DNA from: Algicoccus sp048820935
Lineage (GTDB): Bacteria; Pseudomonadota; Gammaproteobacteria; Burkholderiales; Burkholderiaceae_B
Reading direction: 5' to 3'
NCBI RefSeq assembly: GCF_048820935.1
Contig: NZ_JBMERD010000014.1
Coordinates: forward strand, 1 to 64,000
Length of the DNA stretch: 64,000 nt
A model generated the notes under the pieces. It searched no databases. It had not been told where the DNA came from and was given only the letters and a program-made list of their open reading frames with translations. Below, one piece after another: positions 27,723 to 36,462 of the stretch. Numbering within the stretch: the first letter of the stretch is position 1; each line of letters opens with the position of its first letter. Made by a program: the position numbers and the translations under genes.

Positions 27723-27996
27723 TTAAAGTTCCTGATTTATTGATGTTTTTATAGGCAGTGATAGATTTTGATGATGCGATGTAACTTTTATAAAGCTGTC
27801 ATAACAGTTCGGCTTGGTACAGCAGATGACGCAGTAAAGCCTGATTAATCAATGAGGCAGGTGAGTGTTCTAGAGGGTTTTTAAATTGTTTTTAGATAGA
27901 CCGTTCTAGCCAACATAGGCAACAGACAACTCGGTGTCAATCCCGTTTTACCCGTTGATCATCGGCTTGGCGTGTCCCCTAACTCAAAAAACGCAA
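27723..27996. other. intergenic region, no gene seen
   Basis: About 270 AT-rich bases between the divergent-from-symporter VWA promoter and the stop of the TPP-controlled symporter. Nothing specific recognised. Confidence 0.5.
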
Positions 27997-29436
27997 CTAT
28001 CCTTTCAAACTTCGCACCGCTTGAGCAAGCTGCGTAAAGTCAAAACGGTTTTTGCTGGGCAGAATCCGTAAAACGACAGAAATGGCAACGGGGACCAGTG
28101 ATGCCAGTAGGAAAGACTCTAATAAATGGGTGGTGGGTGCACTCGGTGTTGGGAATAGGGTGAGTCCAGCAATCAGACCACCCAGGGTGCTTAACACTGC
28201 ATGAAAACCTTGGTAGCGCGCATTGTAAAACCCAAAAAAAACTGGAAAGGCTGCGGCGCAACACAGTAAATCGGCTAATAAAAACAGATACAAAATACTG
28301 TATCCCTGAGAGGCGACATACAGCACGGGAATGGATAGCACAATGATCAACCAGCGTGCAATGAGCAGCAACTGGCGTGCTGTCAGCTGCGGGAGCAAGC
28401 GGCGCAGATCGACAATAAAAAGACTGGAGAGTCCACTAATGGTTGAGTCTGCGCTACTCATAATCAGTGCTAGACCAAAGGGCAGCAGCCCAATGGCAAA
28501 CCAGATGGATGTTTGTGTAAACAAGACGTTGAACAAAGCCACTGATCCGTCACCTGATAAACCCATGCCGACAAACGCCAAGCCAAAGAGCCCCATGGCA
28601 AAAATAATCGGAAAACTCAATAGACCACTAAACGCAAACCCAAAAAACAGAGCTTTGTTGTCCCGTGCCGCAAAAATACGCTGCCAAGTACCTTGGTAAA
28701 ATAAACCTGTCAGTACTACAGCGATAAAGAATGTCAGACCTGATTTCAAGCCATTTAGATCCCATGGGTTGAGTAGTTGCGGGGCGCGTTCACGCAGGCC
28801 TTGTAGGACAGGAGCCGCACCACCCGTCGCTTTCCAGCCCATCAAAAGTAAAACCAACAGAAATGGAATGATGACCAGCATCTGCAGCCTGTCTGTAAAA
28901 ATCGTGGTGCGCAAGCCACCGTATAGTGTGTAAACCAAAGTCGCGACCATCACGATGCTGGCTGTAATCCAAAGTGGAACCGGTGCGATGAGGGCAACCA
29001 TTTGTGCGATGGCCGTCAATCCAGCTGTCAGGCTGATGAGCATGTACAGCAGCATAATGATCAGCACAAAGCCATACATCATGCGCCCGTAACGGTTCAA
29101 TACAAACTCGGTGAGAGTGTGTCCTTGTGGCATGAGCGTGCGGATACGTTGCCCTAATGGAATCATGATGAAACGAGGCACCAGAGAACCCAACGCATAG
29201 CCTGTGATCGCACCGATGCCACCCCAGGTTGCAGCTTGTGCTGGACCAAACAAAATCCAAGTGCCTAGCGTGGTAGCCAATAAAGTCAGGAGTGTGGCGG
29301 TTGCGCTTTGACTGTTGCGTGCGACGAGGTAGTCCTCAAGCTTGTCCTGAGTACGACGTGCATAGAGCAGGCCAGGAATCGCAAAAAGCGCCGCAAAAAC
29401 GGTCAGCCAGATCACGGCTGTAGATGTGGTTAGCAT
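27997..29436 (-). CDS. sodium:solute symporter under TPP riboswitch control (ThiV-like)
   Basis: 479 residues, about 13 hydrophobic segments of the SSS family, with LEDYLVARNSQSATATLLTL and SSADSTISGLSSLFIVDL around the sodium-site regions. It is preceded by a TPP riboswitch on the same strand, which ties it to thiamine metabolism; SSS transporters under TPP riboswitches have been predicted to import thiamine or its pyrimidine/thiazole precursors (the ThiV group). The start ATG is at 29436. Substrate is inferred from the regulation only. Confidence 0.85.
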   Translation of the reverse strand: MLTTSTAVIWLTVFAALFAIPGLLYARRTQDKLEDYLVARNSQSATATLLTLLATTLGTWILFGPAQAATWGGIGAITGYALGSLVPRFIMIPLGQRIRTLMPQGHTLTEFVLNRYGRMMYGFVLIIMLLYMLISLTAGLTAIAQMVALIAPVPLWITASIVMVATLVYTLYGGLRTTIFTDRLQMLVIIPFLLVLLLMGWKATGGAAPVLQGLRERAPQLLNPWDLNGLKSGLTFFIAVVLTGLFYQGTWQRIFAARDNKALFFGFAFSGLLSFPIIFAMGLFGLAFVGMGLSGDGSVALFNVLFTQTSIWFAIGLLPFGLALIMSSADSTISGLSSLFIVDLRRLLPQLTARQLLLIARWLIIVLSIPVLYVASQGYSILYLFLLADLLCCAAAFPVFFGFYNARYQGFHAVLSTLGGLIAGLTLFPTPSAPTTHLLESFLLASLVPVAISVVLRILPSKNRFDFTQLAQAVRSLKG

Positions 29437-29458
29437 GGTGCGTTATTGCCCTTGTCGT

Positions 29459-29498
29459 TCGTCATTAACGGAATGTCCCAGTGGTGTCGGGATGACGA
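29459..29498 (-). promoter_or_regulatory. putative expression platform of the minus-strand TPP riboswitch
   Basis: TCGTCAT and ATGACGA form a 7-base stem around an inner CCC/GGG pair, between the aptamer and the start at 29436. The leader segment complementary to the aptamer's GGGATG end (plus-strand 29489-29494 against 29546-29551) overlaps this stem, so aptamer folding and this hairpin would compete. Confidence 0.45.
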
Positions 29499-29544
29499 TA
29501 GACAAACAAGGACGCGCAAGCGTGGCAACCATGTTGTGTGAGTT

Positions 29545-29634
29545 CCATCCCTTCGCCGGCATTACCCAGATCAGGTGCAAAGGGTTACTGCAGTGACGCA
29601 GACTCTCAGCCAATGATTGGCGCCCCTTGGATAG
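29545..29634 (-). ncRNA. TPP riboswitch upstream of the symporter
   Basis: Read on the minus strand it shows all conserved THI-box blocks in order: GGGGCGCC, GGCTGAGA, ACCTGATCTGGGTAATGCC, and GGCGAAGGGA, with the outer P1 helix formed by CTATCC and GGATGG. Such elements bind thiamine pyrophosphate and shut down the downstream gene. It ends 108 bases before the symporter start. Confidence 0.95.
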
Positions 29635-29740
29635 TTCGCAGCCTACAAGGGTTGTTGTTGGTTGTCAATCCCAGTGCATTTGTTTTTGCTAGGGAAAGTG
29701 CTTGTTGCGAACCGCTTGTTGTGTGCTATGGTGAGTATTC

Positions 29741-29820
29741 GACACGGGGTGTCTTCTTGATAGGACTGAGAAAAAACCCGTTGAACCTGATCCAGATTAT
29801 GCTGGCGAAGGGATGTCAAC
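29741..29820 (+). ncRNA. TPP riboswitch upstream of the SDR/monooxygenase operon
   Basis: Plus-strand THI-box with CGGGGTGTC, GACTGAGA, ACCTGATCCAGATTATGC and GGCGAAGGGA. It lies about 100 bases from the divergent minus-strand TPP riboswitch. The next gene starts 54 bases after the aptamer. Confidence 0.94.
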
Positions 29821-29848
29821 TGCAGACTGGCTGAGCTGCTTACCCATA

Positions 29849-29866
29849 CCTTCGCCTCCTTTGTGA
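29849..29866 (+). promoter_or_regulatory. Shine-Dalgarno-sequestering platform of the plus-strand TPP riboswitch
   Basis: CCTTCGCC (29849-29856) is an exact complement of GGCGAAGG in the aptamer (29804-29811). The overlapping CCTC can instead pair with the ribosome site GAGG (29863-29866) across a 6-base loop. This fits translational control: TPP-bound aptamer frees CCTC to hide the ribosome site. Confidence 0.6.
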
Positions 29867-29873
29867 GGTGTCT

Positions 29874-30647
29874 ATGCAAAACTCTATTCATTTCGATCAA
29901 CAGATCGTGTTGGTCACAGGTGGTGCCCGAGGCTTGGGCGAGCATCTGGTGCGTGCTTTTGTACGTGAGGGTGCACGCGTTGTCATTAACTATGCCAATA
30001 GTGCCCAAGCCGCTCAAAAGCTCGAAAGCGAAGCGCCAGAAAAACTATTGGCAATTCAGGCAGATATTACAGACGCAACGGCCGTGCAAGCCATGTTTGC
30101 AAAGGCCAAAGCGCATTTTGGGCAGCCGGTGACGACCTTAATCAATAATGCATTGCCAAGCTTTTCATTCAATGGTGACGCCCGACCGAGTGTTGAGGAA
30201 CTGACGCTGGCACATTTGCATCAACAGTTTGATGGTGTGGTGGGCGGCGCGCTCAATACGGTGCAAGCGGCCTTGGAAGGCATGCGTGAGGCGGGGTTTG
30301 GTCGCATTGTGAACATTGGAACGAATTTGTTTCAGAATCCGGTGGTGCCTTATCACGACTACACCGCAGGTAAAGCGGCTTTGTTGTCTTTGACGCGGAC
30401 GCTTGCGCAAGATTTGGGTGCAGACAATATCACGGTCAACATGGTGTCTGGCGGTCTGTTGCGAACCACCGATGCGTCGGCAGCGACGCCTGAAGCGGTG
30501 TTTGATTACATCGCGGACAACACACCTTTGCGGCGTGTCACCACACCGGCTGAGTTTGCCGATGCAATTGTGTTTTTTGCATCGCCCTGGGCACGTGCCG
30601 TGACCGGACAAAACTTAGTCGTTGATGGCGGGTTGGTGAAAAACTGA
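29874..30647 (+). CDS. short-chain dehydrogenase/reductase under TPP control
   Basis: About 257 residues from the ATG at 29874, preferred over the GTG at 29868 because GAGG lies 7 bases before it. SDR hallmarks: the cofactor loop VTGGARGLGEH, NNA in LINNALPSF, and the active-site YxxxK in HDYTAGKAA; the usual serine position lies in NIGTNLF and is less clear, threonine or asparagine being possible. It would oxidise an alcohol or reduce a ketone using NAD(P)H. The stop overlaps the start of the monooxygenase gene by one base, so both are made together and repressed by TPP. Confidence 0.9.
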   Translation: MQNSIHFDQQIVLVTGGARGLGEHLVRAFVREGARVVINYANSAQAAQKLESEAPEKLLAIQADITDATAVQAMFAKAKAHFGQPVTTLINNALPSFSFNGDARPSVEELTLAHLHQQFDGVVGGALNTVQAALEGMREAGFGRIVNIGTNLFQNPVVPYHDYTAGKAALLSLTRTLAQDLGADNITVNMVSGGLLRTTDASAATPEAVFDYIADNTPLRRVTTPAEFADAIVFFASPWARAVTGQNLVVDGGLVKN

Positions 30648-31963
30648 TGAAAACAACTCTAATCAATCAGCCGCGCATGATGCACTTGAACTTATTCATC
30701 ATGGGTTGCGGCCATCACAAAGCGGCCTGGCGACACCCAAACTCAGCCGTTGAACAGCTGGGTGACATTGCTTATTACGCACAGCTGGCGCAAATTGCCG
30801 AGCGAGGTTTATTCGATGCTGTGTTTTTTGCGGATGGTGGGACTGTGGGCAATGTGTCGGATGGCAGCCCCTGGTTTATGGAGCCATTGACTGCGATTGC
30901 GGCAATGAGCCAAGCGACCGACAAAATCGGATTTATCAGCACAGTCTCGAGTACGTTCTTTACGCCATTCCATGCAGCGCGCATGTTGGCTTCCTTAGAT
31001 CACATCAGTAAAGGTCGGATTGGCTGGAATGTCGTGACGTCGATGTTTGACGCCGAAGCGCGTAATCACGGCTATCAGTCGATGCCACCGCATGCGGATC
31101 GCTATCGTCGAGCTGAGGAGTTTGTGCAGGCAGTACTGGCATTATGGGACTCTTGGCAAGACGATGCCTTGTTGTTTGACCGACAGGGGCATTACGCACA
31201 CCCAGACCGAGTGAAACCGATTCATCACGAAGGCGAGTTTTTTCTGGTGGATGGACCACTGACTGTGCCGCGTCCGATTCAGGGGCATCCGGTGTTGTTT
31301 CAAGCGGGCGCCTCGGAACAAGGTCGCACGCTCGCGGCACAGTGTGCCGAAGCGATATATGCCGTGGCTTACGATTTGCCAGCGGCCCAAAGTTATTACC
31401 GCGATATTAAACGTCGTGTGAAAGCTGTGGGCCGTACTGTGGATGTGCCCATCATGCCGGGTTTGGTGACCTACGTGGCAGAAACCGAAGCGCAAGCACG
31501 TGCCAAACAGCGTGAGCTGGATGAATTGTTGCCAGTTGAGGCTTCTTTACGCCAGCTTGGGACGTTTGTTGGTCAGGACTGTATGGATTGGGAGCTAGAC
31601 GCCCCGGTTCCTGATTTGCCACCCACTTCGGAGTTTAAGGGGCCACAAGGTCGCTATACGACGATGCTGCGCATTATTGAGACAGAGCAGCCAACCGTGC
31701 GTCAATTGCTCGGACGGATCGCTGCAGGTGGGGGCCATTGCACGATGGTGGGGACACCAGAGCAGATTGCCGATCAAATGGAACACTGGTTTCGAAACGA
31801 AGGTGCCGATGGTTTTAATTTAATGCCACCATCACTACCTGGCAGTATCGAAGACTTTGTAGAGCTAGTGGTGCCAGAATTGCAGCGACGTGGATTGTTT
31901 CGTACAGAGTACGAAGGCAGTACTTTACGCGAACATCTTGGTTTAGATCGGCCGAATCATTAA
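30647..31963 (+). CDS. LLM-class flavin-dependent monooxygenase (NtaA/SnaA/DszA type)
   Basis: 438 residues, the full length of the two-component FMNH2-dependent monooxygenases of the NtaA/SnaA/DszA group. Typical regions are LNLFIMGCGHHKAAWRHP, FDAVFFADGG, GRIGWNVVTSMFDAEARN and RYRRAEEFV, with FQAGASEQGR near the middle. These enzymes cleave C-N or C-S bonds or make Baeyer-Villiger products and need an external flavin reductase, which is not encoded next to it. The TPP riboswitch upstream links it to thiamine or its thiazole/pyrimidine parts. Confidence 0.9.
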   Translation: MKTTLINQPRMMHLNLFIMGCGHHKAAWRHPNSAVEQLGDIAYYAQLAQIAERGLFDAVFFADGGTVGNVSDGSPWFMEPLTAIAAMSQATDKIGFISTVSSTFFTPFHAARMLASLDHISKGRIGWNVVTSMFDAEARNHGYQSMPPHADRYRRAEEFVQAVLALWDSWQDDALLFDRQGHYAHPDRVKPIHHEGEFFLVDGPLTVPRPIQGHPVLFQAGASEQGRTLAAQCAEAIYAVAYDLPAAQSYYRDIKRRVKAVGRTVDVPIMPGLVTYVAETEAQARAKQRELDELLPVEASLRQLGTFVGQDCMDWELDAPVPDLPPTSEFKGPQGRYTTMLRIIETEQPTVRQLLGRIAAGGGHCTMVGTPEQIADQMEHWFRNEGADGFNLMPPSLPGSIEDFVELVVPELQRRGLFRTEYEGSTLREHLGLDRPNH

Positions 31964-32251
31964 GTTGTTAGTCGGGCGAAAATTGTTGCTTGTGAAACTG
32001 TTTTAATTGTTTATCCCATTGATATTAAAATAGTTTTAAGTCATTTTTTGCTGTGCTGATAGAATCGCACAGCTTGTCTTGACCGAGTTTACGCAATACA
32101 CCCTAGCGAGACATCATTAATGGTTCAATGGGGTCGAAAATTTGGTCAAATCTGCGAAGAAAGTCAGAATTGATCATTTGTGATCGCCAACCATTGTGTT
32201 CGTATTTTAAAGCCCCTGTTGGTTCAGGGGAGCCTTGATGGAGCTTAAATT
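31964..32251. other. intergenic region before the Bug receptor gene
   Basis: About 290 bases, no coding frame. Presumed promoter region of the Bug receptor operon; no structured RNA recognised. Confidence 0.5.
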
Positions 32252-33220
32252 ATGTCATTACCTCGTGTTGCTGGAATTGCGGCATTGACCCTTCTGTCCG
32301 CTGCACACATGCCAGCTTATGCCGAATATCCTGATCAGCCGATTACGATTGTGGTGCCCTTCCCACCTGGTGCGGGGACTGATATTACGGCTCGTACGCT
32401 GGCCATGGAAATGCAACCGCTGTTTAGTCAACCTTTAATTGTTCTGAATAAAGCGGGCGCTGGTGGCATGATCGCAAGTGAGTATGTCAAAAACGCCAAA
32501 CCCAATGGATATACCTTGCTGTTTGGTGCCATTGCACCATTGGCGATTGCGCCTAACTTACAGAAAGCACCATCTTATGATCCATTAACGGACTTTACCT
32601 ACATCGCGTCGGTCGCCGCTGTGACAAGTGTGATCATGGTTAATACGGACTCCCCGTACAAAACCGTCAACGATATCTTGGATGAAGCCCGTAAAAATCC
32701 AGGCAAATTAACTTACGGTTCATTTGGTAACGGTTCTTCAGCACACGTAGGCGCTGCCCAGCTGACAAACCAAGAAGGTGTTGAAATCACTCACGTTCCT
32801 TATCGTGGATCTGCGCCAGCTTCATTGGCTCTGCAAGGCGGTGAAATCGACATGATGTTTGAGAACATGCCGTCTGCCATCCGCAATACACAAGCTGGTC
32901 GGGTGCGTCCTGTGGCAGTGACCACGCCAGAACGATCTAAATTGATGCCTGAAGTGCCAACTCTGCGTGAATCAGGCTTTGATTTTGAGATGAAAGCTTG
33001 GTATGGCATGGTGGGACCTGCAGGTATGCCAGAAGACATCGTTCAGAAATTGGCAACTGCCTTTAACACCACACTTGCCAAACCAGAGTTTCAAGAAAAA
33101 TTGCTGGCTCAAGGTGCAGAGCCCTTCATCAGCACACCTCAAGAGTTTAAAGACTTTGTGACCCTTGAGAACGAACGCTGGCGTAAAGTGATCCTGGAAG
33201 CAGGTGCTCAGGTCGACTAA
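32252..33220 (+). CDS. tripartite tricarboxylate transporter substrate-binding protein (Bug family)
   Basis: 322 residues with a signal peptide (cleavage near AYAEYP). Bug hallmarks: YPDQPITIVVPFPPGAGTDITAR at the mature N-terminus, NKAGAGGMIASEYVKNAKPNGYTLL, GSFGNGSSAHVGAAQL and the HVPYRGSAPASLALQGGEID motif. A periplasmic carboxylate binder. No TctA/TctB membrane genes are next to it, as is usual for orphan Bug proteins. It precedes the FAH/HpaH/HpaI genes and may bind the aromatic acid or one of its breakdown acids. Confidence 0.93.
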   Translation: MSLPRVAGIAALTLLSAAHMPAYAEYPDQPITIVVPFPPGAGTDITARTLAMEMQPLFSQPLIVLNKAGAGGMIASEYVKNAKPNGYTLLFGAIAPLAIAPNLQKAPSYDPLTDFTYIASVAAVTSVIMVNTDSPYKTVNDILDEARKNPGKLTYGSFGNGSSAHVGAAQLTNQEGVEITHVPYRGSAPASLALQGGEIDMMFENMPSAIRNTQAGRVRPVAVTTPERSKLMPEVPTLRESGFDFEMKAWYGMVGPAGMPEDIVQKLATAFNTTLAKPEFQEKLLAQGAEPFISTPQEFKDFVTLENERWRKVILEAGAQVD

Positions 33221-33459
33221 ACGCTGAGATTGGATGCGGTTGACAGTCCGTAAAGCTGTCAGCTGCAACCAATACGTCATTCACATCAAGTAGTCATCCA
33301 GCGTGAAGCGTACTCACCTTGGATGCGCATACATTTTTAACGACTTCAGAATGAACGGCTTTGCAAAGTCGTCGGATCATGTCGGTCTAGTCGTTTTTAT
33401 TATTTGGGGTGTTTACGCTTCAAAGCCACGAATTCATTCAACAAGCAGGAGTACACGCG

Positions 33460-34311
33460 TTGAAAAAGCTCATTAGTTTTTATGCCGCTGGGCAAAATCG
33501 TTTTGGGATTTTGCACGACAAGGGCATTACCGATTTATCCACTAAAACCGGTTACGCGAGCCTGCGCGATCTGATTGCGGCGGGGGATCGAGATGCATTG
33601 AACGCATCTCAAACGGCAGATTTCAGTGAAGATGAAGTGCAGTTTTTGACGCCTGTGCCCAACGCCGACAAAGTGTTGTGTATTGGCGTGAACTACGCCA
33701 ATCGTAATGCAGAGTACAAAGACGACTCAGCACTGCCTAAGTATCCTAGCCTCTTTACCCGTACCAACTCTTCGCTGGTTGGGCAAGATCAGCCCTTGAT
33801 GCTGCCCCCTGAGTCTGAGCAGTTTGACTATGAGGGCGAAATTGCGCTGGTGATTGGTAAGGCGGGTCGTCGCATTTCCCAAGAAGACGCGATGAGCCAC
33901 GTGTTTGGCTTGACCTTGTGTAATGAAGGGTGTGTGCGCGACTGGATGCGTCACGGTAAGTTTAATGTCACGCAAGGTAAGAACTTTGATGCTTCTGGCT
34001 CCATGGGTCCTTGGATTGTGCCCATTGAAGACATGCCTGATTTGTCCGACTTGTCGTTAAAGACGTATGTGAATGATGAACTGCGTCAATCGGACACAAC
34101 AGCCAACATGATCTTCCCCTTTGCCTATCTGATCAGTTACCTGTCCACGTTTATGACGTTGTTGCCCGGTGATGTGATTGTGACGGGGACGCCCACGGGT
34201 TCGGGTGCACGCTTTGATCCTCCGAAATATTTGAAAGATGGTGATGTGGTGCGTGTTGAGGCGACAGGCCTTGGTGTATTACAGAATACGGTTAGACGCG
34301 AAACGGTCTAA
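33460..34311 (+). CDS. fumarylacetoacetate hydrolase family protein
   Basis: About 284 residues. The open frame begins at 33409, but a CAGGAG ribosome site before the TTG at 33460 and the family-typical start KKLISFYAAGQNRFGIL favour the later start. The C-terminal FAH domain is complete, with metal-site glutamates in YEGEIALVIGKAGRRI, plus GKNFDASGSMGPWIV and GDVIVTGTPTGSGARFDPP. Members hydrolyse or isomerise 2-oxo-diacids. Followed by HpaH- and HpaI-type genes, it probably supplies the HpaG-like isomerase/decarboxylase or a related step. Confidence 0.9.
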   Translation: MKKLISFYAAGQNRFGILHDKGITDLSTKTGYASLRDLIAAGDRDALNASQTADFSEDEVQFLTPVPNADKVLCIGVNYANRNAEYKDDSALPKYPSLFTRTNSSLVGQDQPLMLPPESEQFDYEGEIALVIGKAGRRISQEDAMSHVFGLTLCNEGCVRDWMRHGKFNVTQGKNFDASGSMGPWIVPIEDMPDLSDLSLKTYVNDELRQSDTTANMIFPFAYLISYLSTFMTLLPGDVIVTGTPTGSGARFDPPKYLKDGDVVRVEATGLGVLQNTVRRETV

Positions 34312-34373
34312 AGACCTAGTCCAAGTGTCTCAGTCTAAACACTTCATTTAATTCGCTTAAGGAAGACAACCTT

Positions 34374-35180
34374 ATGATGACAGCAGAAGAGATTCAACAG
34401 GCAGCCGCCAGTCTGGAGCAAGCCGAGTTGACACGTCAGCAAGTGGCTTTGCTCAGTCAAACCTATCCATCCATGGATATGCAAGACGCTTATCGGATTC
34501 AGGATGCTTGGGTTCAGCGCAAGATTGCCAGCGGTGACCCCCAAGTCGGTTTAAAGATTGGGCTGACCTCGCGCGCGATGCAGCAGGCTTTGAACATCAC
34601 GACCCCAGACTCTGGTGTCTTGCTAGAAAGCATGCGCATCCAGGATGGTGAAGTGATTGCAGCCGATCGTTTCATTGCGCCAAGGATTGAAGCTGAGCTC
34701 GCGTTCATCATGAAAGCCGATGTCTCACCCAACCCTTCAATCTATGAAGTGCTCAATGCTACTGACTTTGTGGTGCCGGCCTTAGAGGTTCTGGATACTC
34801 GTGTTCAACGCAAAGATGCCAAGACCGGTCAAGCGCGCAATGTCTACGACACGATTGCGGACAATGCGGCCAACGCAGGGTTTGTGCTCGGCGGTAAACC
34901 GATCCGTGTGGACAATCTGGACTTGCGCTGGATCGGTGCGATTGTGAGTGTGAACGGCCAAGTGGAAGAAACTGGATTGGCTGCAGGGGTGATGAATCAT
35001 CCGGCTCAGGGTTTGGTGTGGTTGGCACAACGCTTGGCAACCTACGGGGAAGCGATTCGCGCTGGGCAAGTCGTCTTGTCGGGTTCCTTCATTCGTCCTC
35101 TAGAAGCCCCTCCTGGTACAACCATCACCGCAGACTACGGCTCATTGGGCACGATTAGCTGCCATTTCGCACAAGGATAA
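34374..35180 (+). CDS. hpaH: 2-oxo-hept-4-ene-1,7-dioate hydratase (HpaH/HpcG-type)
   Basis: 268 residues, the standard length for 2-hydroxypentadienoate-hydratase-type enzymes of the FAH superfamily. VGLKIGLTSRAMQQALNI, PRIEAELAFIMKAD and VVPALEVLDTR (metal-binding Glu residues) are visible, as is NAGFVLGGKPI. It adds water to the 2-oxo-dienoate intermediate to give 4-hydroxy-2-oxoheptanedioate, the substrate of the aldolase encoded 6 bases downstream. It follows the FAH-family gene by 62 bases. Confidence 0.9.
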   Translation: MMTAEEIQQAAASLEQAELTRQQVALLSQTYPSMDMQDAYRIQDAWVQRKIASGDPQVGLKIGLTSRAMQQALNITTPDSGVLLESMRIQDGEVIAADRFIAPRIEAELAFIMKADVSPNPSIYEVLNATDFVVPALEVLDTRVQRKDAKTGQARNVYDTIADNAANAGFVLGGKPIRVDNLDLRWIGAIVSVNGQVEETGLAAGVMNHPAQGLVWLAQRLATYGEAIRAGQVVLSGSFIRPLEAPPGTTITADYGSLGTISCHFAQG

Positions 35181-35186
35181 TCACAG

Positions 35187-35969
35187 ATGCAAGCACCTCG
35201 GAATCAGTTTAAACACGCGATCAATGCGTCGCAGCGTCAGATTGGCTTGTGGGTGGCGTTAGGGCATGCCAATGGCGCAGAGTTACTCGCCTCCACTGGC
35301 TATGACTGGTTACTCATCGATCTTGAACATGCCCCGAATGATTTACGCAGTGCAGTGGCCCAAATGCAGGCCATGGCGGCTTCGGGCGTGACACCCGTGA
35401 TTCGTCCACCCATTGGGGAAACCTGGATGATTAAACAGATTCTGGATGCAGGTTGCCAGACTTTGTTGATTCCGATGGTGGAAAGTGCTGAGCAAGCCCA
35501 AGCCTTGGTGCAAGCCATGCATTACCCACCCCGCGGTGTGCGAGGCGTGGGTGCGGCACTGGCTCGAGCCTCGCAGTATGGGGGGCTGAGCGACTATCTG
35601 CGCACTGCCGGTGATGAAGTCTGTTTGTTGCTACAAGTAGAAAGCCAGAAAGGACTTGATGCGCTTGACGACATCTTAAAAGTTGAAGGGGTTGATGGGG
35701 TCTTTATCGGTCCAGCGGATTTGACCGCGGACATGGGTTATTTGGGTAACCCAACGGCTGAGCCTGTGGTCAAAGCCGTCGAAGAGGCGTTGATTAAGAT
35801 TAAAGCAGCCGGACAAAAGGCAGGGATCTTAACAAGTGATCCGAACTTGTTGCGCCGAGCTGATGAAATTGGTGCCGAGTTTATTGCGATTGGATCGGAT
35901 GTGGGCTTGTTACGCGTGGCAGCGGCCCAAGCTTTGAACAGCTTTAAAGCGATGACGCAACCCAAGTAA
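35187..35969 (+). CDS. hpaI: 4-hydroxy-2-oxoheptanedioate aldolase (HpcH/HpaI family)
   Basis: 260 residues, class II metal-dependent aldolase. LLIDLEHAPND, IRPPIGETWMIKQILDAG, QTLLIPMVESAEQAQ and GVFIGPADLTADMGYLG contain the metal-binding Glu/Asp and the catalytic arginine regions. It cleaves 4-hydroxy-2-oxoheptanedioate to pyruvate and succinic semialdehyde. It is the last gene of the operon and is followed by a strong terminator. The early genes of the homoprotocatechuate route (hpaD, hpaE, hpaF) are not in this window. Confidence 0.92.
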   Translation: MQAPRNQFKHAINASQRQIGLWVALGHANGAELLASTGYDWLLIDLEHAPNDLRSAVAQMQAMAASGVTPVIRPPIGETWMIKQILDAGCQTLLIPMVESAEQAQALVQAMHYPPRGVRGVGAALARASQYGGLSDYLRTAGDEVCLLLQVESQKGLDALDDILKVEGVDGVFIGPADLTADMGYLGNPTAEPVVKAVEEALIKIKAAGQKAGILTSDPNLLRRADEIGAEFIAIGSDVGLLRVAAAQALNSFKAMTQPK

Positions 35970-35983
35970 ATTGTCATTTAATT

Positions 35984-36030
35984 AAAAAACATCGGCTCCC
36001 TGAGTACACCTCACAGAGCCGATGTTTTTT
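35984..36030. terminator. bidirectional Rho-independent terminator
   Basis: AAAAAACATCGGCTC and GAGCCGATGTTTTTT form a perfect 15-base stem; the U-run and A-run serve both strands. It separates the hpaI gene from the convergent xseB gene. Confidence 0.92.
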
Positions 36031-36105
36031 ATGCAACAGTGATAATACTCTCAGCTGTTGTTGCATAAAGCTCGGATGAGCACTTCTGAAATGAATGCTC
36101 AGTGT

Positions 36106-36417
36106 TCAGAACGGCACGTCATCCTCGTCAATTTCTGAATAGTCGCTTGCGGGCGTGGCGGGTGGCTGCGTGCCCTCGTTTTGATCGAGTGGCTGTGCTG
36201 GTACGTCAGTGAGCTCTATGTCTAAGTCTTGTTCTGACATGGCTTGCGCCAAGGCTTTTTCAACAGCATCAATGCGTGCTTTACAGACTTTGTAGGCTTG
36301 TGACGATTCATTGACAATCGCCAGTAAGTCGTCGATGTTGGGCTCTGTGCTGTTGCGCAGAGTCTGTGCGTGGCGCTGTAAGACATCGTAAGCTTGTTTG
36401 AATGTTTGTGTCGTCAT
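36106..36417 (-). CDS. xseB: exodeoxyribonuclease VII small subunit
   Basis: 103 residues. The first 65 residues form the XseB helical pair (YDVLQRHAQTLRN ... LLAIVNESSQAYKVCKARIDAVEKAL), and the acidic C-terminal tail is longer than in typical XseB (60-85 residues). It forms with XseA the exonuclease that degrades single-stranded DNA from both ends. The xseA gene lies immediately upstream on the same strand (45-base gap), which strengthens the assignment of this divergent sequence. Confidence 0.8.
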   Translation of the reverse strand: MTTQTFKQAYDVLQRHAQTLRNSTEPNIDDLLAIVNESSQAYKVCKARIDAVEKALAQAMSEQDLDIELTDVPAQPLDQNEGTQPPATPASDYSEIDEDDVPF

Positions 36418-36462
36418 TTCAAATTCTCCATGAATCGTTGAGTTCCGATTCGATCTTGTTTC

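Noticed and set aside
29438..29544. Possible third regulatory RNA between the two TPP aptamers
   Set aside because: The hairpin there is better explained as the expression platform of the minus-strand riboswitch.
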